From CAWHJN01 sp963829705 (lineage in GTDB: Bacteria; Bacteroidota; Rhodothermia; Rhodothermales; BA12): a stretch of DNA of 64,000 bases. The DNA lies in NCBI GenBank assembly GCA_963829705.1, contig CAWHJN010000001.1:434001-498000 (forward strand). The letters are read 5' to 3'. The notes below the pieces were generated by a model that saw only the letters and a program-made list of their open reading frames with translations, was not told where the DNA came from and made no database searches. Positions 45,475 through 55,580 of this stretch are shown piece by piece. The position numbers and the translations under genes were made by a program. The first letter of the stretch is position 1. Each line of letters opens with the position of its first letter.

Positions 45475-45724
45475 CGAGGGTGGTTCGTGAGAGGACAGCG
45501 CGTTACCAGCGCGTAAAGGTACGACGCGGGGGCAGGTGGGTCGTTCGTCATTGGGCACTCGTCCTTTGTCATTTGTCGCTCATGGCCGCAGAAGGCTGGC
45601 ACAGCCGTGCTTCTGCATGGATGGGGAGGGACAGAGAGAGGGCGTCGCCCCGGCAGGACACGCGGATCGCGTGGATGTCCTTCCTATGTTTGGGCTTCCT
45701 GTTTTTGCCTCTCCCCTTCGCCGT
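45475..45724. other. Divergent intergenic region between parA operon and maf, with an inverted repeat
   Basis: This 250-base region holds the divergent promoters of the parA operon and maf. I see short tandem-like TTCGTCATT/TTTGTCATTTGTC variants near 45541-45590. A near-perfect inverted repeat lies at 45654-45680 (AGGACACGCG / CGCGTGgatGTCCT), about 45 bases before the maf ATG. It could be an operator. No gene is supported here. Confidence 0.45.
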
Positions 45725-46339
45725 ATGCCCACTGCTGCTCCCCTCGTGCTCGCCTCCGCCTCGCCGCGCCGCCAGGTGCTCCTGCGCCAGCTTGGCCTCG
45801 CCTTCGACGTCGTCCCCGCCGGCATCGACGAGACCGCGCCACCGGGCATTGAGCCGAGCGCACTCGTAGAGCACCTGGCGGCGGAAAAAGCCATCGCCGT
45901 GGCGAAAACGCGTCCCCACAGGCTCGTCCTCGGGGCCGACACCATCGTCGTGCTACGGGGCGAGGTGCTGGGCAAACCCGCCGACGCGGACGAGGCGCGG
46001 GCGATGCTGCGCCGCCTTTCGGGCGAGACGCACACGGTTTTTACCGGCCTCGCCCTCGTCCACCTCGCCTCCTCCCGGCGGATCGTCGCCCACGAAGAAA
46101 CCGACGTGTTCGTTGCCGAGCTTTCCGACGACGAGATCGCCGCGTACGTCGCCACCGGCTCGCCGCTCGACAAGGCCGGAGCCTACGGCATCCAGGACGA
46201 TTATGGCGCGGCTTTTATCCGCCGCATCGAGGGTGATTACTACACCGTCGTGGGGCTGCCCTTGCACCGGTTGTATTACCTGCTCCGCACGCATTTCCCC
46301 GATGTGCTGAACGCCCCGCCGCGCGACGGCACCGCCTGA
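45725..46339 (+). CDS. maf: Maf-like nucleoside triphosphate pyrophosphatase
   Basis: Maf proteins hydrolyse non-canonical or dTTP/UTP-type nucleotides to monophosphates. The 204-residue protein shows LVLASASPRRQVLLRQLGL at the substrate-binding P-loop region. LGADTIVVLRGEVLGKPAD carries the catalytic acidic residue, and THTVFTGLALV and GAYGIQDDYG follow. It is full-length. The next plus-strand gene is about 100 bases downstream and forms a separate overlap pair. Confidence 0.93.
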   Translation: MPTAAPLVLASASPRRQVLLRQLGLAFDVVPAGIDETAPPGIEPSALVEHLAAEKAIAVAKTRPHRLVLGADTIVVLRGEVLGKPADADEARAMLRRLSGETHTVFTGLALVHLASSRRIVAHEETDVFVAELSDDEIAAYVATGSPLDKAGAYGIQDDYGAAFIRRIEGDYYTVVGLPLHRLYYLLRTHFPDVLNAPPRDGTA

Positions 46340-46442
46340 CGGCGGCACGGGCTTCACCCCGTCTTTGGCGTACACGCCCGTTCGCGGGAATCCTCGGCCC
46401 GACGGCCTGAGTACCGCGCCTCCCGCCTCTTGCCTCCGCTCG

Positions 46443-47186
46443 ATGAAGTCCGACCTCGAAGATCTCACCGTCCTGCTCGTTCAGGCCCGCGACGAGGCGT
46501 GGGTCGAGAAGCAGGAGGTGGAGTGCTTCGCCGAGCGCGCCCGTCTCCATCCCGGCCAGATCCGCCCCGTCAGCGCGCTGCGCGATGGCTTGGGGGTGGG
46601 CCTGCTGGCCGACATCGACGCTGTTTTCATCGGCGGCTCGGGCGCGTACTCCGTCCCACTCGACTACCCGTGGATGCCCGGCGTGCTCACTTTCGTGCGC
46701 GACGCCATCGACCGGGATGTGCCGATGTTCGGAAGCTGCTGGGGCCACCAGCTCATCGCCCGCGCGATGGGCGGCACCGTCATCCACGATGCCGAGCGCG
46801 CCGAACTGGGCTGCTTCGACGTCGAACTCAACGACGCCGGACGGCATGATCCGCTGTTCGCGTCGTTCCCGGCGCGCTTCCGCGCCAACCAGGGCCACCA
46901 CGACCGCGTGCTGACGCTGCCCAAAACCTGCACGTCGCTCGCCCACAGCGCCACGCAGCCACACCAGGCGTTCCGCGTCGACGGCAGGCCCGTCTACGGC
47001 ACGCAATTTCACTCCGAACTCGACGCCCGCCGCGAGCGCGAGCGCCTCGTCGTGTACCGCCATCTCTACCCCGAAAGCGGCGACGACGCGGCCTTCGACG
47101 CCGTGCTCGCGCATCTCGCCGACACCACCGAGGTGGACAGTCTCCTCTACCATTTCCTCCAGCGTTTTACCCTTCAGACGGCATGA
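46443..47186 (+). CDS. Class I glutamine amidotransferase-like protein
   Basis: A 247-residue single-domain GATase1. The catalytic Cys is in FGSCWGHQLIARAMGG (Cys99) and the His/Glu pair in TQFHSELD. AVFIGGSGAYSVP and GCFDVELND are other family segments. Such stand-alone proteins resemble YfeJ/GuaA-like or gamma-glutamyl hydrolases; the acceptor is unknown. Its stop overlaps the start of the nitrilase-family gene by the ATGA arrangement, so the two amidohydrolase-type enzymes are coupled. A stretch with short GC hairpins (46340-46442) precedes it. Confidence 0.85.
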   Translation: MKSDLEDLTVLLVQARDEAWVEKQEVECFAERARLHPGQIRPVSALRDGLGVGLLADIDAVFIGGSGAYSVPLDYPWMPGVLTFVRDAIDRDVPMFGSCWGHQLIARAMGGTVIHDAERAELGCFDVELNDAGRHDPLFASFPARFRANQGHHDRVLTLPKTCTSLAHSATQPHQAFRVDGRPVYGTQFHSELDARRERERLVVYRHLYPESGDDAAFDAVLAHLADTTEVDSLLYHFLQRFTLQTA

Positions 47187-48097
47187 GCAGTCCATCCAAA
47201 ACCGTCCGCGTCGGCTTCGTCCAGATGGCGTGCAGCGACGACCCGGAGCAGAACCTCGAACGCGCCATTGATTTCGTCCACCAGGCCGCCGACCAGAACG
47301 CCGACGTGGTGTGTCTGCCTGAGCTTTTTCGGTCGCGCTATTTCTGCAAAACCGAAGACCACGCGCAGTTTGGTCTCGCCGAAGCCATCCCCGGTCCCAC
47401 GACGCAGGCGCTGGAGCCCGTCGCCCGCGAGCGCGGCGTGACGATCATCGCGTCGCTGTTCGAAAAGCGCGCCGAGGGACTCTACCACAACACCGCCGCC
47501 GTCATCCGGCCCGACACGGGCTATGCGGGCAAGTACCGCAAAATGCACATCCCGGACGATCCGCTGTTCTACGAGAAGTTCTACTTCGCGCCCGGCGACC
47601 TCGGGTTCATGGCCTTCGACACCCCGAAGGCGCGCATCGGCACACTCGTCTGCTGGGATCAGTGGTACCCCGAGGCCGCGCGGCTGACCGCCCTACGCGG
47701 CGCGTCGATCCTGTTCTACCCCACCGCCATCGGCTGGATACCCGAGGACCGGGGCACGGAACAGGGCGCAGCGCAGCAGGCCATGTGGGAGACGATCCAG
47801 AAGAGCCACGCCGTGGCGAACGGCTGCTACGTCTGCGCCGTCAACCGGATCGGCTTCGAGCCCACGCCGGGCACGCCCGAGGACGGCGACGACGGCATCG
47901 TGTTCTGGGGCCGCTCGTTTATCGTCGCCCCCGACGGCCAGATCATCGCCCGCGCTTCGGAAGATCAGGAAGAAGTCCTCGTCGCCGAACTCGACCTCGG
48001 CGCGCTCGACACACAGCGCACGCAGTGGCCCTTCCTACGTGACCGCCGAATCGACGCCTACGGCCTCATCGAGCGCCGTTTTATCGACGAGGGATAG
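47183..48097 (+). CDS. Carbon-nitrogen hydrolase (N-carbamoylputrescine amidase-like)
   Basis: A 304-residue nitrilase-superfamily amidohydrolase with the Glu47-Lys120-Cys157 triad visible in VVCLPELFRSRYFC, GKYRKMHIPDDP and GTLVCWDQWYPEAARL. The pattern PELFRSRYFC and WDQWYPE is characteristic of N-carbamoylputrescine amidase (AguB) and close beta-ureidopropionase-like relatives. AguB converts N-carbamoylputrescine to putrescine, carbon dioxide and ammonia. Its usual partner, agmatine deiminase, is not in the window; a glutamine amidotransferase is co-translated instead. Confidence 0.85.
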   Translation: MSSPSKTVRVGFVQMACSDDPEQNLERAIDFVHQAADQNADVVCLPELFRSRYFCKTEDHAQFGLAEAIPGPTTQALEPVARERGVTIIASLFEKRAEGLYHNTAAVIRPDTGYAGKYRKMHIPDDPLFYEKFYFAPGDLGFMAFDTPKARIGTLVCWDQWYPEAARLTALRGASILFYPTAIGWIPEDRGTEQGAAQQAMWETIQKSHAVANGCYVCAVNRIGFEPTPGTPEDGDDGIVFWGRSFIVAPDGQIIARASEDQEEVLVAELDLGALDTQRTQWPFLRDRRIDAYGLIERRFIDEG

Positions 48098-48102
48098 AGA
48101 GA

Positions 48103-48510
48103 TTAGTCCGTTTTAGAACCACGCGGCATCTTGGGAGATCGAAAGAGCAGCACGCTATACAGCGCTGCGCCGAGCGCGAGCACCAGCAGCAGTCCCCAGA
48201 AAGCGGGCGTAGGCGTAGCTGGCACGCTCTTGAGCAACACGAGCGCCCCGACAAACGCGAACATCTGGTTGCCTACGACAACCGCCCGCCCGTAAATACC
48301 CCCGAGGATAGTTTTCCGGGCGGTCCAACTCGCTGTCCCAAAACCCAGCAACGCCGCGCCGATGAGTTGGGCCAGCACAAGCGGCTGCGAGGCGGTCCCT
48401 TCCGCAATGGGGGAAAACGCCTCGGGTGCAAAAAGCAACCCCACCCCCGCCATCAGCAACACGACGGCGTAGAGGCTCACGAGCGCAGAAATGGATTTCA
48501 TTTGTGGCAT
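48103..48510 (-). CDS. Small four-helix membrane protein, unknown
   Basis: A 135-residue protein with four predicted membrane helices and short loops. It starts MPQMKSISALVSLYAVVLLM (a second Met at 48501 is equally possible) and ends with a basic tail (FRSPKMPRGSKTD). Small hydrophobic proteins with GLLFAPEAF and ALLGFGTASWTA motifs occur in Bacteroidota without an assigned function. It is convergent with the amidohydrolase gene and followed on the same strand by no close gene. Confidence 0.65.
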   Translation of the reverse strand: MPQMKSISALVSLYAVVLLMAGVGLLFAPEAFSPIAEGTASQPLVLAQLIGAALLGFGTASWTARKTILGGIYGRAVVVGNQMFAFVGALVLLKSVPATPTPAFWGLLLVLALGAALYSVLLFRSPKMPRGSKTD

Positions 48511-48547
48511 AAATTGGATGTTGCGTGCCGCATGGCTTCCACTGCGT

Positions 48548-49210
48548 TCAAAACCAGAGCGTCAGCGAAACAGGCATCGGGCCTTCCATCGGATCCTGTT
48601 GCCCATCTGACGGCCACAGCACCTGCACGAGCAAGGCCGCGCCCGTGCCGAGCGCTGCGCCCGCGAGCACGTCGCTCGGGTAGTGCGCGCCGTGCCACAC
48701 GCGGCTGACACCGACGAGCGTTGCCCAGCCGTACGCCGGTACGATCACGTACCACTGCGGGCGCTCCATCGACCACGAGGCGGCGACGGCGAAGGCCAGC
48801 GTGGCGTGGCCCGACGGCATCGAGAAATCGTCGTGGGCGAGCACAGCGGCATCGACGGCGTCGGTGCGGAGCGTGATGCCGGGCTCGCGGGCGTATGGAC
48901 GCGCACGGCGGACGAGGCGTTTGAGTCCGAAGGCCAGAAGGGCCGCCCCGCCCTCTGCGGTTGCCATCCGGAGGGCGGGCGCGTAGTCGCCTTCGGTGGC
49001 GTACGCGCCGAGCGGCGCAAGGGCGAAAGCCGGGTACGCTGTCGCGTTTACGAAGCGCAGCGGTGCCGTCACAGCAGGCGCATCCCACGCATAGATCGAC
49101 CGGAGCAGGCGCGCGTCGAGCGAGGCACCCGGCTCCTGTCCCGCCGCCACGCCGGGCATCGCGAGGATCAGCAGGAGCCAGAGCTTTTCAGATCTCAAAG
49201 TGTACTGCAT
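48548..49210 (-). CDS. PAP2-type phosphatase
   Basis: A 220-residue membrane phosphatase of the PAP2 superfamily. The three signature parts are visible: KRLVRRARP, PSGHATLAF and SRVWHGAHYPSDVLAG. It has an N-terminal signal or membrane segment (LLLILAMPGVAAGQ) and several hydrophobic helices. It may dephosphorylate undecaprenyl or phosphatidyl lipids, or act as a secreted-fold enzyme. The next gene upstream on the minus strand is recA, with a terminator between. Confidence 0.87.
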   Translation of the reverse strand: MQYTLRSEKLWLLLILAMPGVAAGQEPGASLDARLLRSIYAWDAPAVTAPLRFVNATAYPAFALAPLGAYATEGDYAPALRMATAEGGAALLAFGLKRLVRRARPYAREPGITLRTDAVDAAVLAHDDFSMPSGHATLAFAVAASWSMERPQWYVIVPAYGWATLVGVSRVWHGAHYPSDVLAGAALGTGAALLVQVLWPSDGQQDPMEGPMPVSLTLWF

Positions 49211-49443
49211 CCCAGATCGCCAAATTACCCGTGCACTTTCCTGTTCTTCATCCCCACGAGGGCGGAAAAGGAGTTACCACAGGAACCCATGCAGCGTCCG
49301 GTTTCACTATGGAGGCTTGCGCCACCGCGTGTCCCGACTTCACAGAAATACTCGAAAGAGTGCAGGGGAAACTCAACGAACGGATACTCCGATTCCTTCT
49401 TCCGCTTCGATGGCGATACGAAGGCGTGGCGCCTGCATACGAA

Positions 49444-49474
49444 AAGCCCCGGAGGCCAAAAACCTCCGGGGCTT
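49444..49474. terminator. Strong hairpin terminator after recA
   Basis: AAGCCCCGGAGG (49444-49455) pairs perfectly with CCTCCGGGGCTT (49463-49474) across a seven-base loop. On the minus strand the stem is followed by TTTTC. It lies 14 bases beyond the recA stop. Confidence 0.9.
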
Positions 49475-49487
49475 AAAAACGCGCGTC

Positions 49488-50537
49488 TCAGTACGATTCG
49501 TCGAGCACGCCATCCTCCTCCACATCGTCGCTCGCCGGTGCCGGGACGGCTCCAATGGCGACCTTCACACGCTGCTTGATCTCGTCGCGCAACTCGATGT
49601 TGTCGCGCAGGAACTGTTTCACGGCGTCGCGCCCCTGCCCGATCTTGATGTCGCCGTACGAGTACCAGGACCCGCTCTTGGTGATGATGTTGTTCTCGAC
49701 GCCGATGTCGATCACTTCACCCATCCACGAGATGCCCTCGCCGTAGATGATGTCGAACTCGATCTGCTTGAACGGCGGCGCGACTTTGTTCTTGACCACC
49801 TTCACGCGCGTGCGGTTGCCGACGACCTCGGCTCCGTCCTTGATCGAGCCGATACGCCGGATTTCCATGCGTACCGACGAGTAGAACTTGAGCGCCCGCC
49901 CGCCCGTCGTGACTTCGGGCGAGCCGTAGACGACGCCGACTTTCTCGCGGATCTGGTTGATGAAGACGACAACCGTTTTGGTGCGGTTGATGGAGCCGGT
50001 GAGCTTCCGCAACGCCTGGCTCATCAAACGGGCCTGCAAGCCCACGTGCGTCGCGCCCATGTCGCCCTCGATCTCGGCCTGCGGCACGAGCGCCGCCACG
50101 GAGTCCACGACGATCACGTCGAGCGCGCCCGAGCGGACGAGCGTTTCGCAAATGTTGAGCGCCTGCTCGCCGGTATCCGGCTGTGACACCAGCAGGTTCT
50201 CGCGGTCCACGCCCAGCTTCTCGGCGTAGTTGGCGTCGAAGGCGTGCTCGGCGTCGATAAAGGCGCACGTACCGCCGAGCGCCTGCGCTTCGGCGATGAT
50301 GTGGGTGGCCAGCGTCGTCTTACCCGACGATTCAGGCCCGTAGATTTCGACCACGCGCCCGCGCGGGATGCCGCCGATGCCGAGCCCGGCGTCGAGGGCC
50401 AGCGAACCCGTCGGGATGGCGTCGATGAAGACGGCGGGCGCGTCGCCGAGCCGCATGATGGAGCCTTTGCCAAAGGACTTTTCGATTTGCTTGAGCGCTA
50501 CGTCGAGCGCCTTCTGCTTTGCACCGTTGTCGGACAT
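49488..50537 (-). CDS. recA: RecA recombinase
   Basis: A 349-residue RecA, the ATP-dependent strand-exchange protein that also triggers LexA cleavage. The P-loop is GPESSGKTT, catalytic Glu and Walker B segments are in [19 protein letters not shown], and loop regions ([18 protein letters not shown]) and [11 protein letters not shown] match. N-terminal [20 protein letters not shown] is standard. The C-terminal tail is short and acidic ([13 protein letters not shown]). The 284 bases before it hold the promoter; I see no clear LexA box there. Confidence 0.97.
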   Translation of the reverse strand: MSDNGAKQKALDVALKQIEKSFGKGSIMRLGDAPAVFIDAIPTGSLALDAGLGIGGIPRGRVVEIYGPESSGKTTLATHIIAEAQALGGTCAFIDAEHAFDANYAEKLGVDRENLLVSQPDTGEQALNICETLVRSGALDVIVVDSVAALVPQAEIEGDMGATHVGLQARLMSQALRKLTGSINRTKTVVVFINQIREKVGVVYGSPEVTTGGRALKFYSSVRMEIRRIGSIKDGAEVVGNRTRVKVVKNKVAPPFKQIEFDIIYGEGISWMGEVIDIGVENNIITKSGSWYSYGDIKIGQGRDAVKQFLRDNIELRDEIKQRVKVAIGAVPAPASDDVEEDGVLDESY

Positions 50538-50821
50538 GATTCCTCTCGTGAATGGGTTGAAGTGTAGAGCAGAACCAAGATGCGGAGGCTGGGTGCCAGC
50601 CGTCTGTCACATCGTGGCATCGGGTGGATAGATGCTGCCAGGAGCGCCTCGTAACCTCGCTGAGGAGATTTCGGGATGGCGAGGTTGCCGTGGTGAAGGG
50701 CGGTGGAAGCTCAAGGATGGAGAATGAGGGGCTAATACGTGTCGTCCACCCGAAAAGAGCCCGGCCACTGCCCCGCCTCCCTGCTCGAACTACCTTCCAT
50801 GCCCTGAATGAAGTCGAAGGG
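50538..50821. other. Intergenic region between recA and cinA with a palindromic repeat
   Basis: A 284-base gap. It contains the promoter side of recA (minus strand) and, at 50802-50821, CCCTGAATGAAGTCGAAGGG. That 20-base sequence is an imperfect palindrome of the common CCCTTCGAC...CAGGG dispersed type and abuts the cinA stop codon. No gene is supported. Confidence 0.5.
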
Positions 50822-52078
50822 TCACAACCCCAAGAGCGTCCGTCGCACGAAATCCAGCGCCGCCGTGGCAGAGAGTTCTTTGTTCATCGTGCGGTCGTTG
50901 AAAAACTGAAAGCACCGCGCCACCGCGCCTTCTGCCGTCGCCAAGCCGATCCAGACGAGGCCGACGGGTTTCTCGGGCGTCCCACCGCCCGGCCCGGCGA
51001 TGCCCGTCGTGGACAAACCCACGTCCGCGCCCAGCTTTTTCCGCACGCCCTCGGCCATCGCGCAGGCCACGGATTCGCTCACCGCGCCGTCGCGCTCCAG
51101 AAACGCCTCGGGCACACCCAGCGCCCGCATCTTGACGTTGTTGCAGTAGGCCACGACGCCGCCCAGCAGGTAGCGCGACGCGCCTGGCACGTTGGTGAGG
51201 CGGTTGAGGATGAGGCCGCCGGTGCAGCTCTCGGCCACCGCCAACGTCAGGTTCTGGCGGGCCAGCAATTCTCCCACCATCCCTTCGAGCGTGTCGTCGT
51301 CGTAACCGTACACGTGGCGGTCGATCTTGCCGCGCAGGAACGCTTCGAAGGTGTCGAGGCGGCGGGCGGCTACCTGCGCGTCGGGCCCCAGCGCCGTCAT
51401 GCGGAGGCGCACGCCGTTGGTGGAAGGCAGAAATGCCAATCGCAGGCTCGGACCCAGCCAGTCGGCGAGGTCGCCGATGCGCTCGGCCATGTGCGTCTCG
51501 CCCAGCCCGGCGGTGAGCAGCGTGCGGTGCTTGATGGCGCGCAGGCCGTGCAGGTTCACGAGCCGGGGCAGCACCTGGCGCTGAAACAGCTCGCGCATCT
51601 CGTGCGGCACGCCGGGCATGACGGCGAGCGTTTTGGTCGACCCGTCGCGCTCGAAGGTGTGCCACAGGCCGGGGGCCGTGCCGCGGTCGTTGGGCAGCAC
51701 CACGAAGCCTTCCGGCACCAGCGCCTGCAGCGTGTTCTGCGGCGGCATCGAGCGACCGCGGGCGGCAAAGCGCGCCTCGATGTGCGTCAGGATCTCCGCG
51801 TCCTCGCGCAGTTGAACGCCGAAATACTCCGCCACGGCGGCGCGCGTCACGTCGTCGTGCGTGGCCCCGAGGCCGCCGGTGGCCACAACGAGGTCGGCGG
51901 AGGCGAAAGCGGCATCGAGTTCGGCCTGGATGGCCTCGATCTCATCGCCCAGCGACACCGTGCGCGCCACATCCACGCCCGCCAGCGTCAGCTTTTCGCC
52001 CAGCCAGGCCGCATTGGTATCGACGATCTGGCCGATGAGGATTTCGTCGCCGATGGTGAGCAGTTGCGCTCGGAGCAT
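50822..52078 (-). CDS. cinA: CinA family nicotinamide mononucleotide deamidase-like protein
   Basis: A 418-residue two-domain CinA. The N-terminal molybdopterin-binding-like domain is recognised by LLTIGDEILIGQIVDTNAAW and VVATGGLGATHDDVTRAAVA. The C-terminal NMN deamidase domain is recognised by VAESCTGGLILNRLTNVPGA and GIAGPGGGTPEKPVGLVWIG. Such proteins also hydrolyse ADP-ribose. It is co-oriented with pyrE, whose stop is three bases upstream of the cinA start. Confidence 0.95.
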   Translation of the reverse strand: MLRAQLLTIGDEILIGQIVDTNAAWLGEKLTLAGVDVARTVSLGDEIEAIQAELDAAFASADLVVATGGLGATHDDVTRAAVAEYFGVQLREDAEILTHIEARFAARGRSMPPQNTLQALVPEGFVVLPNDRGTAPGLWHTFERDGSTKTLAVMPGVPHEMRELFQRQVLPRLVNLHGLRAIKHRTLLTAGLGETHMAERIGDLADWLGPSLRLAFLPSTNGVRLRMTALGPDAQVAARRLDTFEAFLRGKIDRHVYGYDDDTLEGMVGELLARQNLTLAVAESCTGGLILNRLTNVPGASRYLLGGVVAYCNNVKMRALGVPEAFLERDGAVSESVACAMAEGVRKKLGADVGLSTTGIAGPGGGTPEKPVGLVWIGLATAEGAVARCFQFFNDRTMNKELSATAALDFVRRTLLGL

Positions 52079-52081
52079 GGG

Positions 52082-52711
52082 TCAGGAGGCGTTGTTGAGC
52101 GCGCCGCGCCAGGCCCCGACGGCCTCGCGCTGCGACGGGTCGAGGCGGCCCTCCTCTACAGCCACGCCGAGCAGCGCGTCGAGGTCGGTGAGCACGTGCA
52201 GCGGTACCTCCGCGTCGGCGAAAGCGCGGTGCGCCCGTTCCAGCCCGTACGAGAAGATGGCGAGCACGGCGCGCACCTCTGCCCCCGCCTCGCGCAGTGC
52301 CGCGACGGCGTCGAGCGACGAGCCGCCCGTCGAGACGAGGTCTTCGACGACGACGACCGACTGGCCCGTGTGCAGCGGCCCTTCGATCTGGTTGCCGCGC
52401 CCGTGGCCTTTCGGCTTCGAGCGCACGTAGACCATCGGCAGGTCGAGGTGGTCGGCGAGCCAGGCGGCGTGCGGGATGCCCGCCGTGGCTGTCCCGGCGA
52501 TGACGTCGGGCGCAATCTCGTGCTGGCGCAGCGTGGCCGCGAAAGCGTCGCGCAGCCGCCGCCGCACATCGGGGTGGCCGAGCGCGAGGCGGTTGTCGGT
52601 GTAGATGGGCGATTGGATGCCCGAGGCCCACGTAAACGGGTCGTCGGGTTGGATCAGGACGGCTCCGATGCGGAGCAAATCCGCCGCGACGGCGCGGCAC
52701 GTTTCTGTCAT
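52082..52711 (-). CDS. pyrE: Orotate phosphoribosyltransferase
   Basis: A 209-residue PRTase that makes OMP from orotate and PRPP. Key segments are IYTDNRLALGHPDVRR, AGTATAGIPHAAWLAD, VYVRSKPKGHGRGNQIEG and the PRPP motif VVVVEDLVSTGGSSLDA. Start 52711 is chosen from the family-typical N terminus MTETCRAVAADLLRIGAV; the frame stays open further upstream. It lies four bases after the pgsA stop and is directly followed by cinA. Confidence 0.95.
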   Translation of the reverse strand: MTETCRAVAADLLRIGAVLIQPDDPFTWASGIQSPIYTDNRLALGHPDVRRRLRDAFAATLRQHEIAPDVIAGTATAGIPHAAWLADHLDLPMVYVRSKPKGHGRGNQIEGPLHTGQSVVVVEDLVSTGGSSLDAVAALREAGAEVRAVLAIFSYGLERAHRAFADAEVPLHVLTDLDALLGVAVEEGRLDPSQREAVGAWRGALNNAS

Positions 52712-52715
52712 CACG

Positions 52716-53294
52716 TCAGCGGTTGTACTGCGGGCGAACGAAATAAAGCACGCCCGTCCCAACCGTCACGGCGACGAGCACGACGAGCAGCGCGAACAAG
52801 ATGGGGCCGCGCAGCATCCAGACGGCGATCTCGCGCAGCACATCGGGGATGATGGGGTAATCGAGCGTCAGAAACACGAGCACGCTGATGAGAAACGTCA
52901 ACTGCAACGTCGTCTTCCACTTGGCCAGCGGCAGCGTACGCAGGCTGCGGCCCTTCGACTCGACGTACGAGCGCAGCGCCGTCACGCCAAGGTCGCGCGC
53001 GGCGATGAGCGCGACGGCCCACCACGGGGCCAGCCGGGGATGCAGCCATGCCAGCACGACGAACGTGCCGAGCACGAGCACCTTGTCCGCGAGCGGGTCC
53101 ATGAACTGTCCGAGGCGGGTGCCCGTCTGGTGCATCCGGGCGAAGTGGCCGTCCCAGTAGTCCGAGATCGCCGCGACGACAAAGCACACCAGCGCCAGCA
53201 CGCTACCCCAGAACGTCTGCTGCCACATCCCGAAAAAGACGATGGGAGCCAGGACGATCCGGCCGAACGTGAGCAGATTGGGGAGGTGCTTCAT
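52716..53294 (-). CDS. pgsA: CDP-diacylglycerol-glycerol-3-phosphate 3-phosphatidyltransferase
   Basis: A 192-residue membrane enzyme that makes phosphatidylglycerophosphate. The CDP-alcohol phosphotransferase motif SDYWDGHFARMHQTGTRLGQ is followed by FMDPLADK, containing the four conserved Asp residues. Several hydrophobic helices and the opening LPNLLTFGRIVLAPIVF agree. Start 53294 gives family length. It is the first gene of the pgsA-pyrE-cinA run, divergent from dnaK with 220 bases between. Confidence 0.93.
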   Translation of the reverse strand: MKHLPNLLTFGRIVLAPIVFFGMWQQTFWGSVLALVCFVVAAISDYWDGHFARMHQTGTRLGQFMDPLADKVLVLGTFVVLAWLHPRLAPWWAVALIAARDLGVTALRSYVESKGRSLRTLPLAKWKTTLQLTFLISVLVFLTLDYPIIPDVLREIAVWMLRGPILFALLVVLVAVTVGTGVLYFVRPQYNR

Positions 53295-53430
53295 GCAACG
53301 GGGTGAAGGCGAACCGAAATATACGCAGCGCCCGCCCGCCTCGATGGCACCGCCACACGCGGTGCTCCGGAGAGAACGCGCCGTCTCTGCCAATGTGACG
53401 CACGGCAGGGCGGCGGCACCGGGTTTGTAA

Positions 53431-55428
<1,998 letters not shown>

Positions 55429-55445
55429 CCACGCCGCGCGCCCCA

Positions 55446-55485
55446 GAAAAAGCCCGGATTCCCCTGCGGAGTCCGGGCTTTTTTG
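55446..55485 (+). terminator. Rho-independent terminator after dnaK
   Basis: AGCCCGGA (55451-55458) pairs with TCCGGGCT (55472-55479), followed by TTTTTTG on the plus strand and preceded by AAAA. This is a textbook terminator just after the dnaK stop. Confidence 0.93.
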
Positions 55486-55580
55486 TGTGATGCCAGACCT
55501 TTTTGTCCCTCCTGTTGCGCTTTCACAGCCACCTGCATACTTTGCATCGTAAAGCGACTCACCAATCAAAGCTCCTCCCC

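Noticed and set aside
50538..50640. SOS (LexA) box before recA
   Set aside because: No convincing palindromic LexA site was found; species-specific boxes cannot be excluded.
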